This document shows positions 7,804 to 15,345 of a DNA stretch of 64,000 nt, in pieces (position 1 is the stretch's first letter; the number at the start of each line of letters is the position of its first letter). Position numbers and translations under genes: made by a program. The stretch comes from Aeromicrobium panaciterrae (GTDB lineage: Bacteria; Actinomycetota; Actinomycetes; Propionibacteriales; Nocardioidaceae): contig NZ_JAVDWH010000001.1 of assembly GCF_031457275.1 (NCBI RefSeq), forward strand, positions 2,108,001 through 2,172,000, in the 5' to 3' direction. The notes under the pieces are model-generated. The model was given only the letters and a program-made list of their open reading frames with translations, was not told where the DNA came from and did not search any database.

Positions 7804-8755
7804 TCGCGGGCTGAGCGGCCGCTTCGGCTCCGGTCGGAACGCTCTCGAGCTCGAACTGGTCGCCACGGCGCAGCAGCGCGCGCCACTTGCCCCTGTGATA
7901 GTGAGCCGGCTCGTTGTCAGCGATGAACTTCGTCACGATACGTACGAAGTCCTTCGGGTGATCCTTGTGCGGGAAGTGGCCCGAATCTTCAAAGACGTGG
8001 ACGTCAGACATCTCGTGCGTGGGTGCCATGTCGGCGTGCGCTGACGGGATGACCATGTCCTGGCGGCCCCATACGACGAGCACCGGCATCAGTCGCGCCA
8101 GGTAGCTGCGATCGGTCATGGTGACGAACTGGCCGCGCCAGTTGAGGACATGGCTGGTGACGCGCTGCACGGCCGTACGCTGCGCCGGATCGCCGAGAGT
8201 CTCGTAGATGCGAGCGACTTCGTCGAGGTCGCGGGTGGCGCTGAGCGGTGACTTGGCCAGGGTTCGCAAGGCGCCCGCAACGACGGGGCGCCACGGCTTG
8301 AACGTCGCCGCCGCCAGCACTGCACCGCTGCCCGGCACCGTGAGGAAGCGAATGAGTGGAGTGACTTCCTTGCCGAGGCCACCGGTCGAGACCAGGATCA
8401 CGCGCTCGGTGCGGTCGGGGAACTGATAGGCGAACTGCATCGCCACACCGCCACCGAAGCTGTGACCGACGACGGTCACCTTGTCGATGCCAAGGACAGT
8501 CAGCAGGTCACGCATACCGTTGGCGTAGCCGCCGAGCGAGTAGTCAGCGTTGGGCTTGTCGGACTCGCCGTGACCGAGCAGGTCAGGAGCGATAACCGTG
8601 AACTGCTTCGACAGCGCCGGGATGACGTCAACCCAAGTCGACGAGTCACAGCCGAGCCCGTGCAGAAGCAGCAGGGCGGGGCCAGATCCGGATATGCGGA
8701 ACGCGCGACGGTAACCGTGAACGGTGAGGTATTGGACTTCGCCAAGCGTCTCCAT
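7796..8755 (-). CDS. Alpha/beta-fold hydrolase
   Basis: 319 residues with a complete alpha/beta hydrolase layout: oxyanion-type HGLG near residue 33, nucleophile elbow GHSFGG near 97-102, acidic residue in WGRQD, and catalytic His in DSGHFPH. It resembles non-heme haloperoxidase or ester-hydrolase proteins; the substrate cannot be told from sequence. No signal peptide is seen, so it is cytoplasmic. It appears leaderless (TAGGAT 6 nt upstream of ATG) and is divergent from the acyl-carrier fusion gene, which is also leaderless; the two starts are 90 bp apart. Confidence 0.85.
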   Translation of the reverse strand: METLGEVQYLTVHGYRRAFRISGSGPALLLLHGLGCDSSTWVDVIPALSKQFTVIAPDLLGHGESDKPNADYSLGGYANGMRDLLTVLGIDKVTVVGHSFGGGVAMQFAYQFPDRTERVILVSTGGLGKEVTPLIRFLTVPGSGAVLAAATFKPWRPVVAGALRTLAKSPLSATRDLDEVARIYETLGDPAQRTAVQRVTSHVLNWRGQFVTMTDRSYLARLMPVLVVWGRQDMVIPSAHADMAPTHEMSDVHVFEDSGHFPHKDHPKDFVRIVTKFIADNEPAHYHRGKWRALLRRGDQFELESVPTGAEAAAQPAIS

Positions 8756-8761
8756 CGCCTC

Positions 8762-8767
8762 ATCCTA
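8762..8767 (-). promoter_or_regulatory. Candidate -10 box of the alpha/beta hydrolase
   Basis: TAGGAT on the minus strand, 6 nt before ATG 8755, with no ribosome binding site. Confidence 0.4.
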
Positions 8768-8833
8768 AGGTGGCCAGGGAGCATCCAAACGGTGAACCCC
8801 GATAGATGCGTACGTGACTCTCCACACGCGACA

Positions 8834-8839
8834 TAGACT
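8834..8839 (+). promoter_or_regulatory. Candidate -10 box of the acyl-carrier fusion gene
   Basis: TAGACT lies 6 nt before GTG 8846, in the leaderless arrangement. Confidence 0.4.
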
Positions 8840-8845
8840 CGGGGC

Positions 8846-9706
8846 GTGCCGGCTCCCAAAGACGTACTCGCAGAACTCGCCGACATCCTGGCCGCAGTGC
8901 AGGGGTGTGAACCTGAGGCTGTTCAACTCGACGCCAAGCTCAAGGATCTGGGCGTCGACTCGATCACGATGATCGAGATCGGCGAGGAACTCGGGCGACG
9001 CTTCAACGTCTATCTGTCCGATGAGGCGATCGACGGCTTCACGACCGTCAAGAGCGCTGTCAACGCCGTCGTCCATCACGATGGCGCGCCTCAGGGCTCG
9101 CGCCCGCCAGCCGTACCCGCCAAGCTCGCTCCCCCAGTGCCGCGAGTTTCGACGCCTGAGCCAGCGCCCGTACGGTCGTACGACGCTGCACCGGCTCGCG
9201 AGCACCTCGACAGCGAGAAGGTCCGCGTTGCCGGTCGGTTCGCAACGTGGATGGCAATCATCGGCGCAGGGCTGGGTGTGTTCATCGGTCTGGGCAGCGC
9301 GGCCGTGATCGGTGCGACTGGCTTGGGCGCTGCCAACCTGCCACCGCTCAGCGTCACGACGCCCGACGCGCCCACCACAACTGCTACGACAACCCCGGCC
9401 CCTGTTGAGACAGACGGCGAGCCGACCGAGGATCCGACGCTCGTGGTCTCCAGTACTCGGGTCTCTCCCGGCGAACGGTTCCGACTTGAGGGCGCCTTCC
9501 CGGAGCTTGGGGCTGGCGCGACACTTCAGGTGCAGGTCAAGGATCCCGGTAGCGACTGGGATGACTTCCCGGTCGACACCCAGACCAAGGCAGGCGGCAG
9601 GTACGCGACAGAGATCTACACGTCGCGTACGGGCAGGCGTGAGTTCCGCCTGTTCCACGAGGAGTCGGGCAAGTCCTCGCCCTCGGTCGCGGTCGAAATC
9701 GGCTAG
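8846..9706 (+). CDS. Membrane-anchored acyl-carrier domain fused to an extracytoplasmic domain
   Basis: 286 residues in three parts. Residues 1-78 form an acyl/peptidyl carrier domain with the phosphopantetheine attachment motif LGVDSI (Ser39). Residues 80-130 are a Pro/Ala-rich linker. A transmembrane helix spans about 134-158, followed by a Thr/Pro-rich stalk and a beta-rich, Ig-like domain (about 200-286). The carrier would sit in the cytoplasm and the last domain outside. Carrier proteins are normally soluble or part of synthases; no synthase, ketosynthase or transferase is next to it. The partner enzymes and the acyl cargo are unknown. The stop codon falls in a terminal inverted repeat. 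Confidence 0.75.
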   Translation: MPAPKDVLAELADILAAVQGCEPEAVQLDAKLKDLGVDSITMIEIGEELGRRFNVYLSDEAIDGFTTVKSAVNAVVHHDGAPQGSRPPAVPAKLAPPVPRVSTPEPAPVRSYDAAPAREHLDSEKVRVAGRFATWMAIIGAGLGVFIGLGSAAVIGATGLGAANLPPLSVTTPDAPTTTATTTPAPVETDGEPTEDPTLVVSSTRVSPGERFRLEGAFPELGAGATLQVQVKDPGSDWDDFPVDTQTKAGGRYATEIYTSRTGRREFRLFHEESGKSSPSVAVEIG

Positions 9707-9870
9707 GGCGTCTCTCTCAATTGGTGGTCGATCAGGGAGCGTGGCATCCGCGCCCGGATGGCAAGGCAGAGGAGGGAGTCGCACCGGGGTTGTGCGGCGA
9801 CGACGATAACGCCGCCAGACGGGATGCGGGGCCGCGCGAGCCGACCATCGAATTGGGAGAGATGCCCTAG
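9703..9870. repeat. 168-bp element bounded by imperfect terminal inverted repeats
   Basis: Positions 9703-9730 and 9842-9870 are about 28-nt imperfect inverted repeats (shared outer part CTAGGGC, then TCTCTC, CAATT and TGGTCG blocks). The interior holds smaller hairpins, for example CATCCG-CGCC-CGGATG. The repeats contain the stop codons of both convergent neighbours. It may be a MITE-like insertion or a very long bidirectional terminator. Confidence 0.5.
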
Positions 9871-10382
9871 ATGACCTTGTGGAGCCAGCGGACGGGAGCG
9901 CCGTCGCCGGCGTGACGGAACGGTTCCAGCTCGGCATCCCAGGCAGCGCCCAGGAGACCGTCGAGGGCTTCGTCCATCGTGATCTCGCCGAGGGCGGTCT
10001 TGACCCGGAAGGCCTTGATGCGGTCCTCCGGGATCAGGATGTCGCCGTGCAACCCAGTCAGTGCGTGGAAGATGCCGAGCTTCGGCGTGTACGAGAAGCG
10101 CGCGCCTTCGGAGCGTGCGGTCGGCTCCTCGGTGACCTCGAAGCGAAGCTTCTCCCAGCCACGAAGGGCTGAGGCGAGTGCGGCACCCGTACCGGCCTCG
10201 GCCTGCCAGGACAGCTCGGCGCGGTACGTACCGGGATCGGCGAGCTGAGGCACCCAGGCGATGTCGGGAGTTCCGCCGAGTACGCCAGCAGCAGCCCACT
10301 CGACGTGAGGGCACAGCGCAGACGGAGCTGAGTGCACGAAAAGCACACCCCGGGTCGGGGTGGTCGGCGAAGACATGTTCAT
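9867..10382 (-). CDS. DUF3145 family protein
   Basis: 171 residues of a conserved, soluble actinobacterial family without assigned activity. The sequence is rich in Trp and alternates beta-strands and helices; no catalytic motif stands out. ATG 10382 is chosen because GGGAGG lies 7 nt upstream; ATG 10376 is an alternative. Its stop codon lies inside the inverted-repeat element shared with the acyl-carrier fusion gene. It is divergent from the small GNAT gene over 107 bp that contains a perfect 17-bp palindrome. Confidence 0.8.
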   Translation of the reverse strand: MNMSSPTTPTRGVLFVHSAPSALCPHVEWAAAGVLGGTPDIAWVPQLADPGTYRAELSWQAEAGTGAALASALRGWEKLRFEVTEEPTARSEGARFSYTPKLGIFHALTGLHGDILIPEDRIKAFRVKTALGEITMDEALDGLLGAAWDAELEPFRHAGDGAPVRWLHKVI

Positions 10383-10458
10383 TTGGGTGCCTCCCTAGTG
10401 TCGCCTTCCCCAGCGTCTTGGGAGCACCTGCGACCATTGTGACGCATTGCAGCGACCA

Positions 10459-10475
10459 GGGACAACATTTGTCCC
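10459..10475. promoter_or_regulatory. Palindromic operator candidate
   Basis: GGGACAA-CAT-TTGTCCC is a perfect 7-bp dyad with a 3-nt centre, 15 bp before the GNAT start, in the divergent interval with the DUF3145 gene. It fits a dimeric repressor site; the regulator is unknown. Confidence 0.4.
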
Positions 10476-10489
10476 GAGAGGAATGTCGA

Positions 10490-10795
10490 ATGGCGACGAC
10501 TGTCCAGGACGCCCCCGAGCGGTCCCGCTTCGAGATCGAGGTCGACGGTGAGCTCGCGGGATACGTCGAATACAGCAAGCACGGCGACGAGTACAAGGTT
10601 CCACACACCCGCATCTACCCGCACTACGAGGGAAATGGCCTGGGCCATGAGCTCGTACGCGGTGCTCTCGCACAGATCGCCGAGCGTGGCGGAACTGTGC
10701 TTCCCTACTGCCGATTCGTGGCTCGCGTCATCCGCGATGACCCCGAACTCACCGACCTCGTACGAGAAGAAGAACGCCCCGTCTTCGGTCTCTAG
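10490..10795 (+). CDS. Small GNAT-fold acetyltransferase-like protein (COG2388 type)
   Basis: 101 residues, the length of the minimal YjdJ/GTLF3B-type GNAT domain. Residues around YPHYEGNGLGHELV match the acetyl-CoA-binding loop (R/Q-x-x-G-x-G/A) of this short family. ATG 10490 is chosen over upstream in-frame starts because GAGAGGAA sits 6-7 nt before it. The substrate is unknown. The gene ends on CTAG, which also contains the stop of the convergent HAD gene, so the two coding regions share 4 bp. Confidence 0.8.
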   Translation: MATTVQDAPERSRFEIEVDGELAGYVEYSKHGDEYKVPHTRIYPHYEGNGLGHELVRGALAQIAERGGTVLPYCRFVARVIRDDPELTDLVREEERPVFGL

Positions 10796-11220
10796 CCCAC
10801 CGGGTGGACGTCGATGCCGTTCTCACGCCACAGGTCGAGCACGGCGGGCTTGTCGTCCCACGCCGCGACGACGTTGAATCCGTCAGCCTTGATCTGCTCG
10901 AGGATGTCGGTCTTGATCAGGACGTCCTTGCGGTAGTCGCCGACGATCCGCATGTAGACCGCGTCATGCGGTACGTCGTGCTTGGTCAGCCACGTCAGCG
11001 TCGTGTCACGCCACTGGAACTCGCGCGACGTGACCACGAGGATCGCTCGGCCAGCCTTGTGTTCCTTCTTGACGGCGTCGACCACGTCCGAATGAGGCGG
11101 GCAGTCGGCAGAGGCAGCGTGGAAGGCCCAGAAGTCCTTCTCGTCGCCCTCGATCAGGTGCTCAATACTCGAGGTGTCGCACAGCGTGCCGTCCATGTCG
11201 AAGATCACCGCGTCGCGCAC
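10792..11220 (-). CDS. HAD phosphatase related to the polynucleotide kinase 3'-phosphatase domain
   Basis: 142 residues. The nucleophile motif FDMDGTLCDT is at the N-terminus, motif II is a VTSRE segment, and motif IV is AWDDKP. The spacing and the segment MRIVGDYRKD strongly resemble the phosphatase domain of T4-type polynucleotide kinase (removal of 3'-phosphate or 2',3'-cyclic phosphate in nucleic acid repair). No kinase domain is attached. The start is GTG with GGAGG 6 nt upstream. It begins only 24 nt downstream of tRNA-Met on the same strand, so co-transcription is likely. Confidence 0.75.
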   Translation of the reverse strand: MRDAVIFDMDGTLCDTSSIEHLIEGDEKDFWAFHAASADCPPHSDVVDAVKKEHKAGRAILVVTSREFQWRDTTLTWLTKHDVPHDAVYMRIVGDYRKDVLIKTDILEQIKADGFNVVAAWDDKPAVLDLWRENGIDVHPVG

Positions 11221-11244
11221 GTACGCCCTCCTGTCACGTTCAAG

Positions 11245-11318
11245 TAGGGAGGGCGGGGCTCGAACCCGCGACCCAGGGATTATGAGTCCCCTGCTCTAAC
11301 CAGCTGAGCTACCTCCCC
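11245..11318 (-). tRNA. tRNA-Met (anticodon CAT)
   Basis: On the minus strand: acceptor GGGGAGG/CCTCCCT (first pair G-U), D arm GCTC/GAGC, anticodon stem GGGGA/TCCCT around CTCATAA, and T arm GCGGG-TTCGAGC-CCCGC. Anticodon CAT fits elongator Met; tRNA-Ile with a lysidine-modified CAT cannot be excluded by eye. CCA is not encoded. Confidence 0.85.
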
Positions 11319-11333
11319 AAGGGAATGCGGGCT

Positions 11334-11339
11334 TAGCCT
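11334..11339 (+). promoter_or_regulatory. Candidate -10 box of the PIG-L gene
   Basis: TAGCCT lies 6 nt before ATG 11346, in the leaderless arrangement. Confidence 0.4.
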
Positions 11340-11345
11340 AGCCGG

Positions 11346-12086
11346 ATGGACCCTCTTCCCCTTGAACCTGTCGATGAGAGCTGGGAGACCGCTCTCGTTG
11401 TCGTTGCCCACCCCGATGACGTCGAGTTCGGTGCCGCTGCTGCAGTCGCCCGTTGGACCGATCAAGGCAAGGCCGTCGTCTATTGCATGGTCACCAGTGG
11501 CGAGGCCGGGATCGACGGCATGACGCCTGATCAAGCGCGTGAAGTGCGCATCGGCGAGCAGATTGAGTCCGGCAAGATCGTTGGCGTCGAGGTTGTCGAG
11601 TTCCTCGGCCTCCCCGACGGAATCGTCGAGTACGGCGTACCGCTGCGGCGTGTCATCGCCGAGGTCATCCGCAAACACAAGCCCGAGATCGTGATCACCA
11701 ACAACTTCCGCGAGACTTGGGGCGGCTCGATGCCCAACCAGGCTGATCACATCGCAGTGGGCAAGGCGTCACTCAATGCCGTCAGCGACGCCGGCAACCG
11801 CTGGATCTTCTCCGAGCAGCTCATCGACGGCGTCGAGCCGTGGGGCGGCGTGAAGCAGGTCTGGGCGGCGGGCTCACCAGACAGCAAGCACGGAGTCGAC
11901 ACAACCGAGACCTTCGACCGAGGCGTCGCATCCCTGATGGCTCACAAGGCGTACATCGACGGTCTCGGCTGGGAGCACTTCGATCCTGCCGAGTTCCTCG
12001 AAGGTATGTCGCGTCCGACCGGATCACGCCTCGGCGTCACGCACGCAGCACCATTCGAAGTCTTCTCAATGTCCTGGGGCGAATGA
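11346..12086 (+). CDS. PIG-L family deacetylase
   Basis: 246 residues with the zinc-binding AHPDD motif at about 21-25 and a second metal His in NQADH. This is the GlcNAc-PI / MshB-type de-N-acetylase fold, which removes an acetyl group from a glucosamine derivative using zinc. Relatives in actinobacteria act on mycothiol precursors or on secondary-metabolite sugars; no mycothiol genes are adjacent, so the substrate is open. It appears leaderless and is followed after 1 bp by a SnoaL-like gene, making a two-gene operon. Confidence 0.85.
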   Translation: MDPLPLEPVDESWETALVVVAHPDDVEFGAAAAVARWTDQGKAVVYCMVTSGEAGIDGMTPDQAREVRIGEQIESGKIVGVEVVEFLGLPDGIVEYGVPLRRVIAEVIRKHKPEIVITNNFRETWGGSMPNQADHIAVGKASLNAVSDAGNRWIFSEQLIDGVEPWGGVKQVWAAGSPDSKHGVDTTETFDRGVASLMAHKAYIDGLGWEHFDPAEFLEGMSRPTGSRLGVTHAAPFEVFSMSWGE

Positions 12087-12087
12087 C

Positions 12088-12648
12088 ATGAACCGATTTG
12101 CGATCCCGAACGAGACCGTCCTTCGAGCACGAGAGAAGCTCGTCCTCGACCACTTCCATGACGAGGTCGCGCACGACTGGGACGCAACCCTGTCGACGTT
12201 CCCACATCCGCACTACGAGCTGATTCCGATGATGGTCGTCCACGATGGTGACACCGAGGTTCGTGACTACTACCGCGACACACGAGTCGCATTCCCCGAC
12301 CAGAACCACGAGATCATCGAGATCCGCCACAGCGCGGACTCCGTCATCGTCGAGTTCTGGCTGCTGGGCACCCACCTCGGTCCGTTGGGCAAGATCCCCG
12401 CCACCGGTGGCAAGCACCGCACGAGGATCACGGCCTTCTTCATCTTCGATGAGGACGAACGCCTCATCACGGAGCGCATCTATTTCGATCAGCTCTCGGT
12501 CCTCAAGCAAGTCGTGGGCGGATTGAACAAGAAGGATCCGCGTGACCTCATGAAGCTCGTCCGAGCTCTCCTCGGCATGCTGACGATGTCGGGCTCAGAG
12601 CCCGACCCTCGTCTCGTCAACACGACAGCACCGGACCTCGACACCTAG
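12088..12648 (+). CDS. SnoaL/NTF2-like protein
   Basis: 186 residues. The central region, with alternating strands and the segment MVVHDGDTEVRDYYRD, resembles the SnoaL-like cone-barrel fold (polyketide cyclases and related small-molecule isomerases or hydrolases). Family members bind hydrophobic substrates in a deep pocket, but the fold is used for many reactions and none can be assigned here. It starts 1 bp after the PIG-L stop codon and ends before a strong terminator, so it is the second gene of a two-gene operon. Confidence 0.7.
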   Translation: MNRFAIPNETVLRAREKLVLDHFHDEVAHDWDATLSTFPHPHYELIPMMVVHDGDTEVRDYYRDTRVAFPDQNHEIIEIRHSADSVIVEFWLLGTHLGPLGKIPATGGKHRTRITAFFIFDEDERLITERIYFDQLSVLKQVVGGLNKKDPRDLMKLVRALLGMLTMSGSEPDPRLVNTTAPDLDT

Positions 12649-12663
12649 GCCTGGGAATGACGA

Positions 12664-12689
12664 AACGGCGCCGAATCTTCGGCGCCGTT
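12664..12689. terminator. Bidirectional terminator between the SnoaL-like gene and tRNA-Asn
   Basis: A perfect 12-bp GC-rich inverted repeat (AACGGCGCCGAA/TTCGGCGCCGTT) with a 2-nt centre. It is flanked by T-containing runs on both strands and lies between convergent transcripts. Confidence 0.75.
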
Positions 12690-12698
12690 GCTGTCTTG

Positions 12699-12771
12699 CT
12701 CCCCCGATTGGACTCGAACCAATAACCTGCCGATTAACAGTCGGCTGCTCTGCCAATTGAGCTACAGGGGA
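12699..12771 (-). tRNA. tRNA-Asn (anticodon GTT)
   Basis: Minus strand: acceptor TCCCCTG/CGGGGGA, anticodon loop CTGTTAA (anticodon GTT), T arm ATTGG-TTCGAGT-CCAAT, and discriminator G as usual for Asn. Its first bases overlap the end of the upstream sigma-factor gene. Confidence 0.95.
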
Positions 12772-13352
12772 TCGGCCCCACGGTGTGGAGCACGGTGCAC
12801 AACCTTAGCAAGTCCCACGCGCAGATGCCGCATCGCCTTCGCCTCGCGTTGCCTGACTTGCGCGACCGTCAGGCTGCAGGTGTGCGCGACTTCACTGAGC
12901 GTCATCGGAGCAGCATCTGCGGCGCCCAATCCGTAGCGCAGACGGAGCACTTCGGCGAGCTCGTCGGGAAGACCCAGGAGGAGTTCGTGACCGTCACCGA
13001 TCGCGTCCTCGACGAACGGTTCGTCGGCGGCATTGAGCGGATCGTCGCGGCGCGCCTGCTTCATGGCTGAGCCGATCCAGTGCCAGGCGTACGTCGACAA
13101 ACGCGTGCCGCAATCAGGATCGAAGCGGTCGACAGCGCGGATCAGGCCGAGCGCGCCGGACTGCACGGCGTCGCGCATCTCGTCGCCCCTGAATCCGTGA
13201 AGCATCGCGCGTAGCGCCACGGCCCGCATGCCAGCGGTGATGAGCGTGTCTCGAGCCTCGGGATCGCCATCTCGGGCCCGTCGCGCCAACGACTGCTCGT
13301 CCGCTGCAGCGAGCTGTGGTTGGGCGAGCAGGCTCTTGATGAAGGCGTCCAT
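12762..13352 (-). CDS. Sigma-70 family RNA polymerase sigma factor
   Basis: 196 residues. Region 2 is recognisable by the segment GLIRAVDRFDPDCGTRLSTY, which is close to the primary-sigma core-binding and -10-melting region. Region 4 is the C-terminal helix-turn-helix (TLSEVAHTCSLTVAQVRQRE). Region 1.1 is absent, so this is a small alternative or group-3-like factor whose regulon is unknown. It lies downstream of dnaG on the same strand. Its stop codon TAG lies inside the 5' part of tRNA-Asn (10-bp overlap), so RNase P processing would cut off the messenger tail. Confidence 0.85.
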   Translation of the reverse strand: MDAFIKSLLAQPQLAAADEQSLARRARDGDPEARDTLITAGMRAVALRAMLHGFRGDEMRDAVQSGALGLIRAVDRFDPDCGTRLSTYAWHWIGSAMKQARRDDPLNAADEPFVEDAIGDGHELLLGLPDELAEVLRLRYGLGAADAAPMTLSEVAHTCSLTVAQVRQREAKAMRHLRVGLAKVVHRAPHRGADPL

Positions 13353-13423
13353 GACGCCAGCCTCGGCCGCCCGCGACCGCTGCTGGGAAGCCCGCGTACG
13401 GGCTGTGGACGTCGCCTGACGCT

Positions 13424-15304
13424 CTAGAGGGTGGGGATGCCGATCGAGCGGTCACGCAGCGTGCGGTGCTGCTGCTCGAGGGCGATGAGCTCACCGAACA
13501 TTCGGTTGTAGGGCTCGGCCTCGTCGATCGGGTTGGTGCGCTGCAGCTTGGACTTGACCTCATTGATCCGCCGAGCCGTCGTGAGCAGCTGGAGCCGCAG
13601 GATGACCGACTCGACGACGGAGCTCATGTTGCTCTCCCCCGCGCGCATCGGCTCGACCGCGGCAACGGCGAGTACGCGTTTGAGTTCGTCGCTGGCGACC
13701 GAGTCCGACAGCTTGGGCAGCCAGTTGGAATCGGGGGCATCGGGCCATGGCATGACCTGGATGAAGCCCCAGAGCTCCTGCGAGATCGGGTGGGTGAAGT
13801 CGTTGGCGTCGAGCCCCTGGGCAAGCTCCTTGGCCAGGTGCGGGTGCTGAACGATCGCCTTGAGCGCCTCACGCTCGTCGAAGAACTGCGGACCGCCGAA
13901 GCTCGAAACCTCAACCGGCGGAATGTCGCTGGTTGGCTCGGTCGGACGCGTGGTGGTCGTTGGCGCGGGCTTGGGCGCCGCAGCGCGCTTGCGGTGCTCG
14001 GCGCGTACCTGATCGATGTCGACACCGACTCGTCCGGAGATCTCACGCATAAGCTCATCGACCTTGGACTTGTCACGGATCGCCGATGCGAGCGAGACCG
14101 CTTCGCGTACAGCGTCGACGCGCTGGTCACCTCGATCGAGGTCGTACTTGCTGAGCATGTTGTCGAGTACGAAGCGGTAGAGCGGGATGCGCGACGCTAC
14201 GAGCTCGCGTACGGCAGCGTCTCCGTCGGCTAGACGCAAATCGCACGGATCCATGCCGCGCGGCTCGACGGCTACGTACGTCTGCGCGACGAACTGCTGG
14301 TCACCACTGAACGTCTTGAGTGCCGCACGCTGACCGGCTTCGTCACCATCGAACGTGAAGATGACTTCGCCGTGGAACGCATCGTGATCAAGCATGAGGC
14401 GGCGCATCACGCGGGCGTGATCCTCGCCGAACGCTGTGCCGCACGTGGCGACAGCCGTCATCACGCCAGCCTGGTGGCAGGCCATGACGTCGGTGTAGCC
14501 CTCGACGATGACGGCCTGGCTCGACGACGAGATCGCCTTGCGGGCCATGTCGAGTCCGTAGAGGACCTGGCTCTTCTTGTAGATCGGTGTCTCGGAGGTG
14601 TTGAGGTACTTCGCCTCGACGCGGTCGTCGTCGAACATGCGGCGAGCGCCGAATCCGATGATCTCGCCGGTCATCTCGCGGATCGGCCAGAGCAGTCGAC
14701 CGCGGAACCGGTCATAGAGACCGCGGTTGCCCTTGGCTGCGAGTCCACCGATCGTGAGCTCGTCGTCGGTGAATCCCTTGCCTTTGAGGTGGGCGACGAG
14801 CGCCTCTCCCCCACGTGGCGCGAATCCCATACCAAAGACCTCGGCGGCAGCCTGGTCGAAGCCTCGATCCTTCACGAACTGACGGCCGACCTCAGCGTCC
14901 GTCGATGACTGCAGCGCGGCGGCGTAGAACGCGCCCGCTTCTCGGTGCGCCTCGAGCAGTCGATTGCGCTGCTGCGGATCGCGGCGAGGACCGGCGTCGC
15001 CGTCTTCATAGCGGAGGGTGATGCCGTACTTGGCGGCCAGTCGTTCGACGGCTTCGACGAAGGTGAGGCCTTCGATCTCCATCAGGAACTTGTAGACGTC
15101 ACCGGACGCGTCGCAACCGAAGCAGCGATAGAACCCCTGCACCGGTCGTACGTTGAACGACGGCGACTTCTCGTCGTGGAACGGGCAAAGACCGATGCGG
15201 TTGCCGCCGGCGTTGCGGAGGGTGACGTATTGCTCGATGACCTCATCGATGCGGGCGCGCTCGCGGACGATCTGAATGTCCTCGTCCTTGATCCGCCCTG
15301 GCAT
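13424..15304 (-). CDS. dnaG: DNA primase
   Basis: 626 residues, the usual length. The N-terminal zinc-binding domain carries CPFH...CFGC (about residues 38-63), followed by the Toprim catalytic core (VEGYTDV) and a C-terminal helicase-interaction domain. It synthesises RNA primers at the replication fork. ATG 15304 matches the family start MPGRIKDEDI. TAACAT sits 7 nt upstream, so the messenger looks leaderless; an in-frame start 30 bp further upstream is rejected. The sigma gene follows. Confidence 0.97.
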   Translation of the reverse strand: MPGRIKDEDIQIVRERARIDEVIEQYVTLRNAGGNRIGLCPFHDEKSPSFNVRPVQGFYRCFGCDASGDVYKFLMEIEGLTFVEAVERLAAKYGITLRYEDGDAGPRRDPQQRNRLLEAHREAGAFYAAALQSSTDAEVGRQFVKDRGFDQAAAEVFGMGFAPRGGEALVAHLKGKGFTDDELTIGGLAAKGNRGLYDRFRGRLLWPIREMTGEIIGFGARRMFDDDRVEAKYLNTSETPIYKKSQVLYGLDMARKAISSSSQAVIVEGYTDVMACHQAGVMTAVATCGTAFGEDHARVMRRLMLDHDAFHGEVIFTFDGDEAGQRAALKTFSGDQQFVAQTYVAVEPRGMDPCDLRLADGDAAVRELVASRIPLYRFVLDNMLSKYDLDRGDQRVDAVREAVSLASAIRDKSKVDELMREISGRVGVDIDQVRAEHRKRAAAPKPAPTTTTRPTEPTSDIPPVEVSSFGGPQFFDEREALKAIVQHPHLAKELAQGLDANDFTHPISQELWGFIQVMPWPDAPDSNWLPKLSDSVASDELKRVLAVAAVEPMRAGESNMSSVVESVILRLQLLTTARRINEVKSKLQRTNPIDEAEPYNRMFGELIALEQQHRTLRDRSIGIPTL

Positions 15305-15311
15305 GTGGTGA

Positions 15312-15317
15312 ATGTTA
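15312..15317 (-). promoter_or_regulatory. Candidate -10 box of dnaG
   Basis: TAACAT on the minus strand, 7 nt before ATG 15304. Confidence 0.4.
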
Positions 15318-15345
15318 GTCGGCCGAACCCACACTCATACGGCGG

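Noticed and set aside
8765-9937. 390-codon minus-strand frame opposite the acyl-carrier fusion
   Set aside because: The carrier motif, membrane helix and leaderless promoter support the plus-strand gene; the opposite product is Arg-rich and featureless.
10178-10489. Longer N-terminus for the small GNAT protein
   Set aside because: It would run antisense through DUF3145 and adds low-complexity sequence; the ATG at 10490 has a good ribosome binding site and gives the normal family length.
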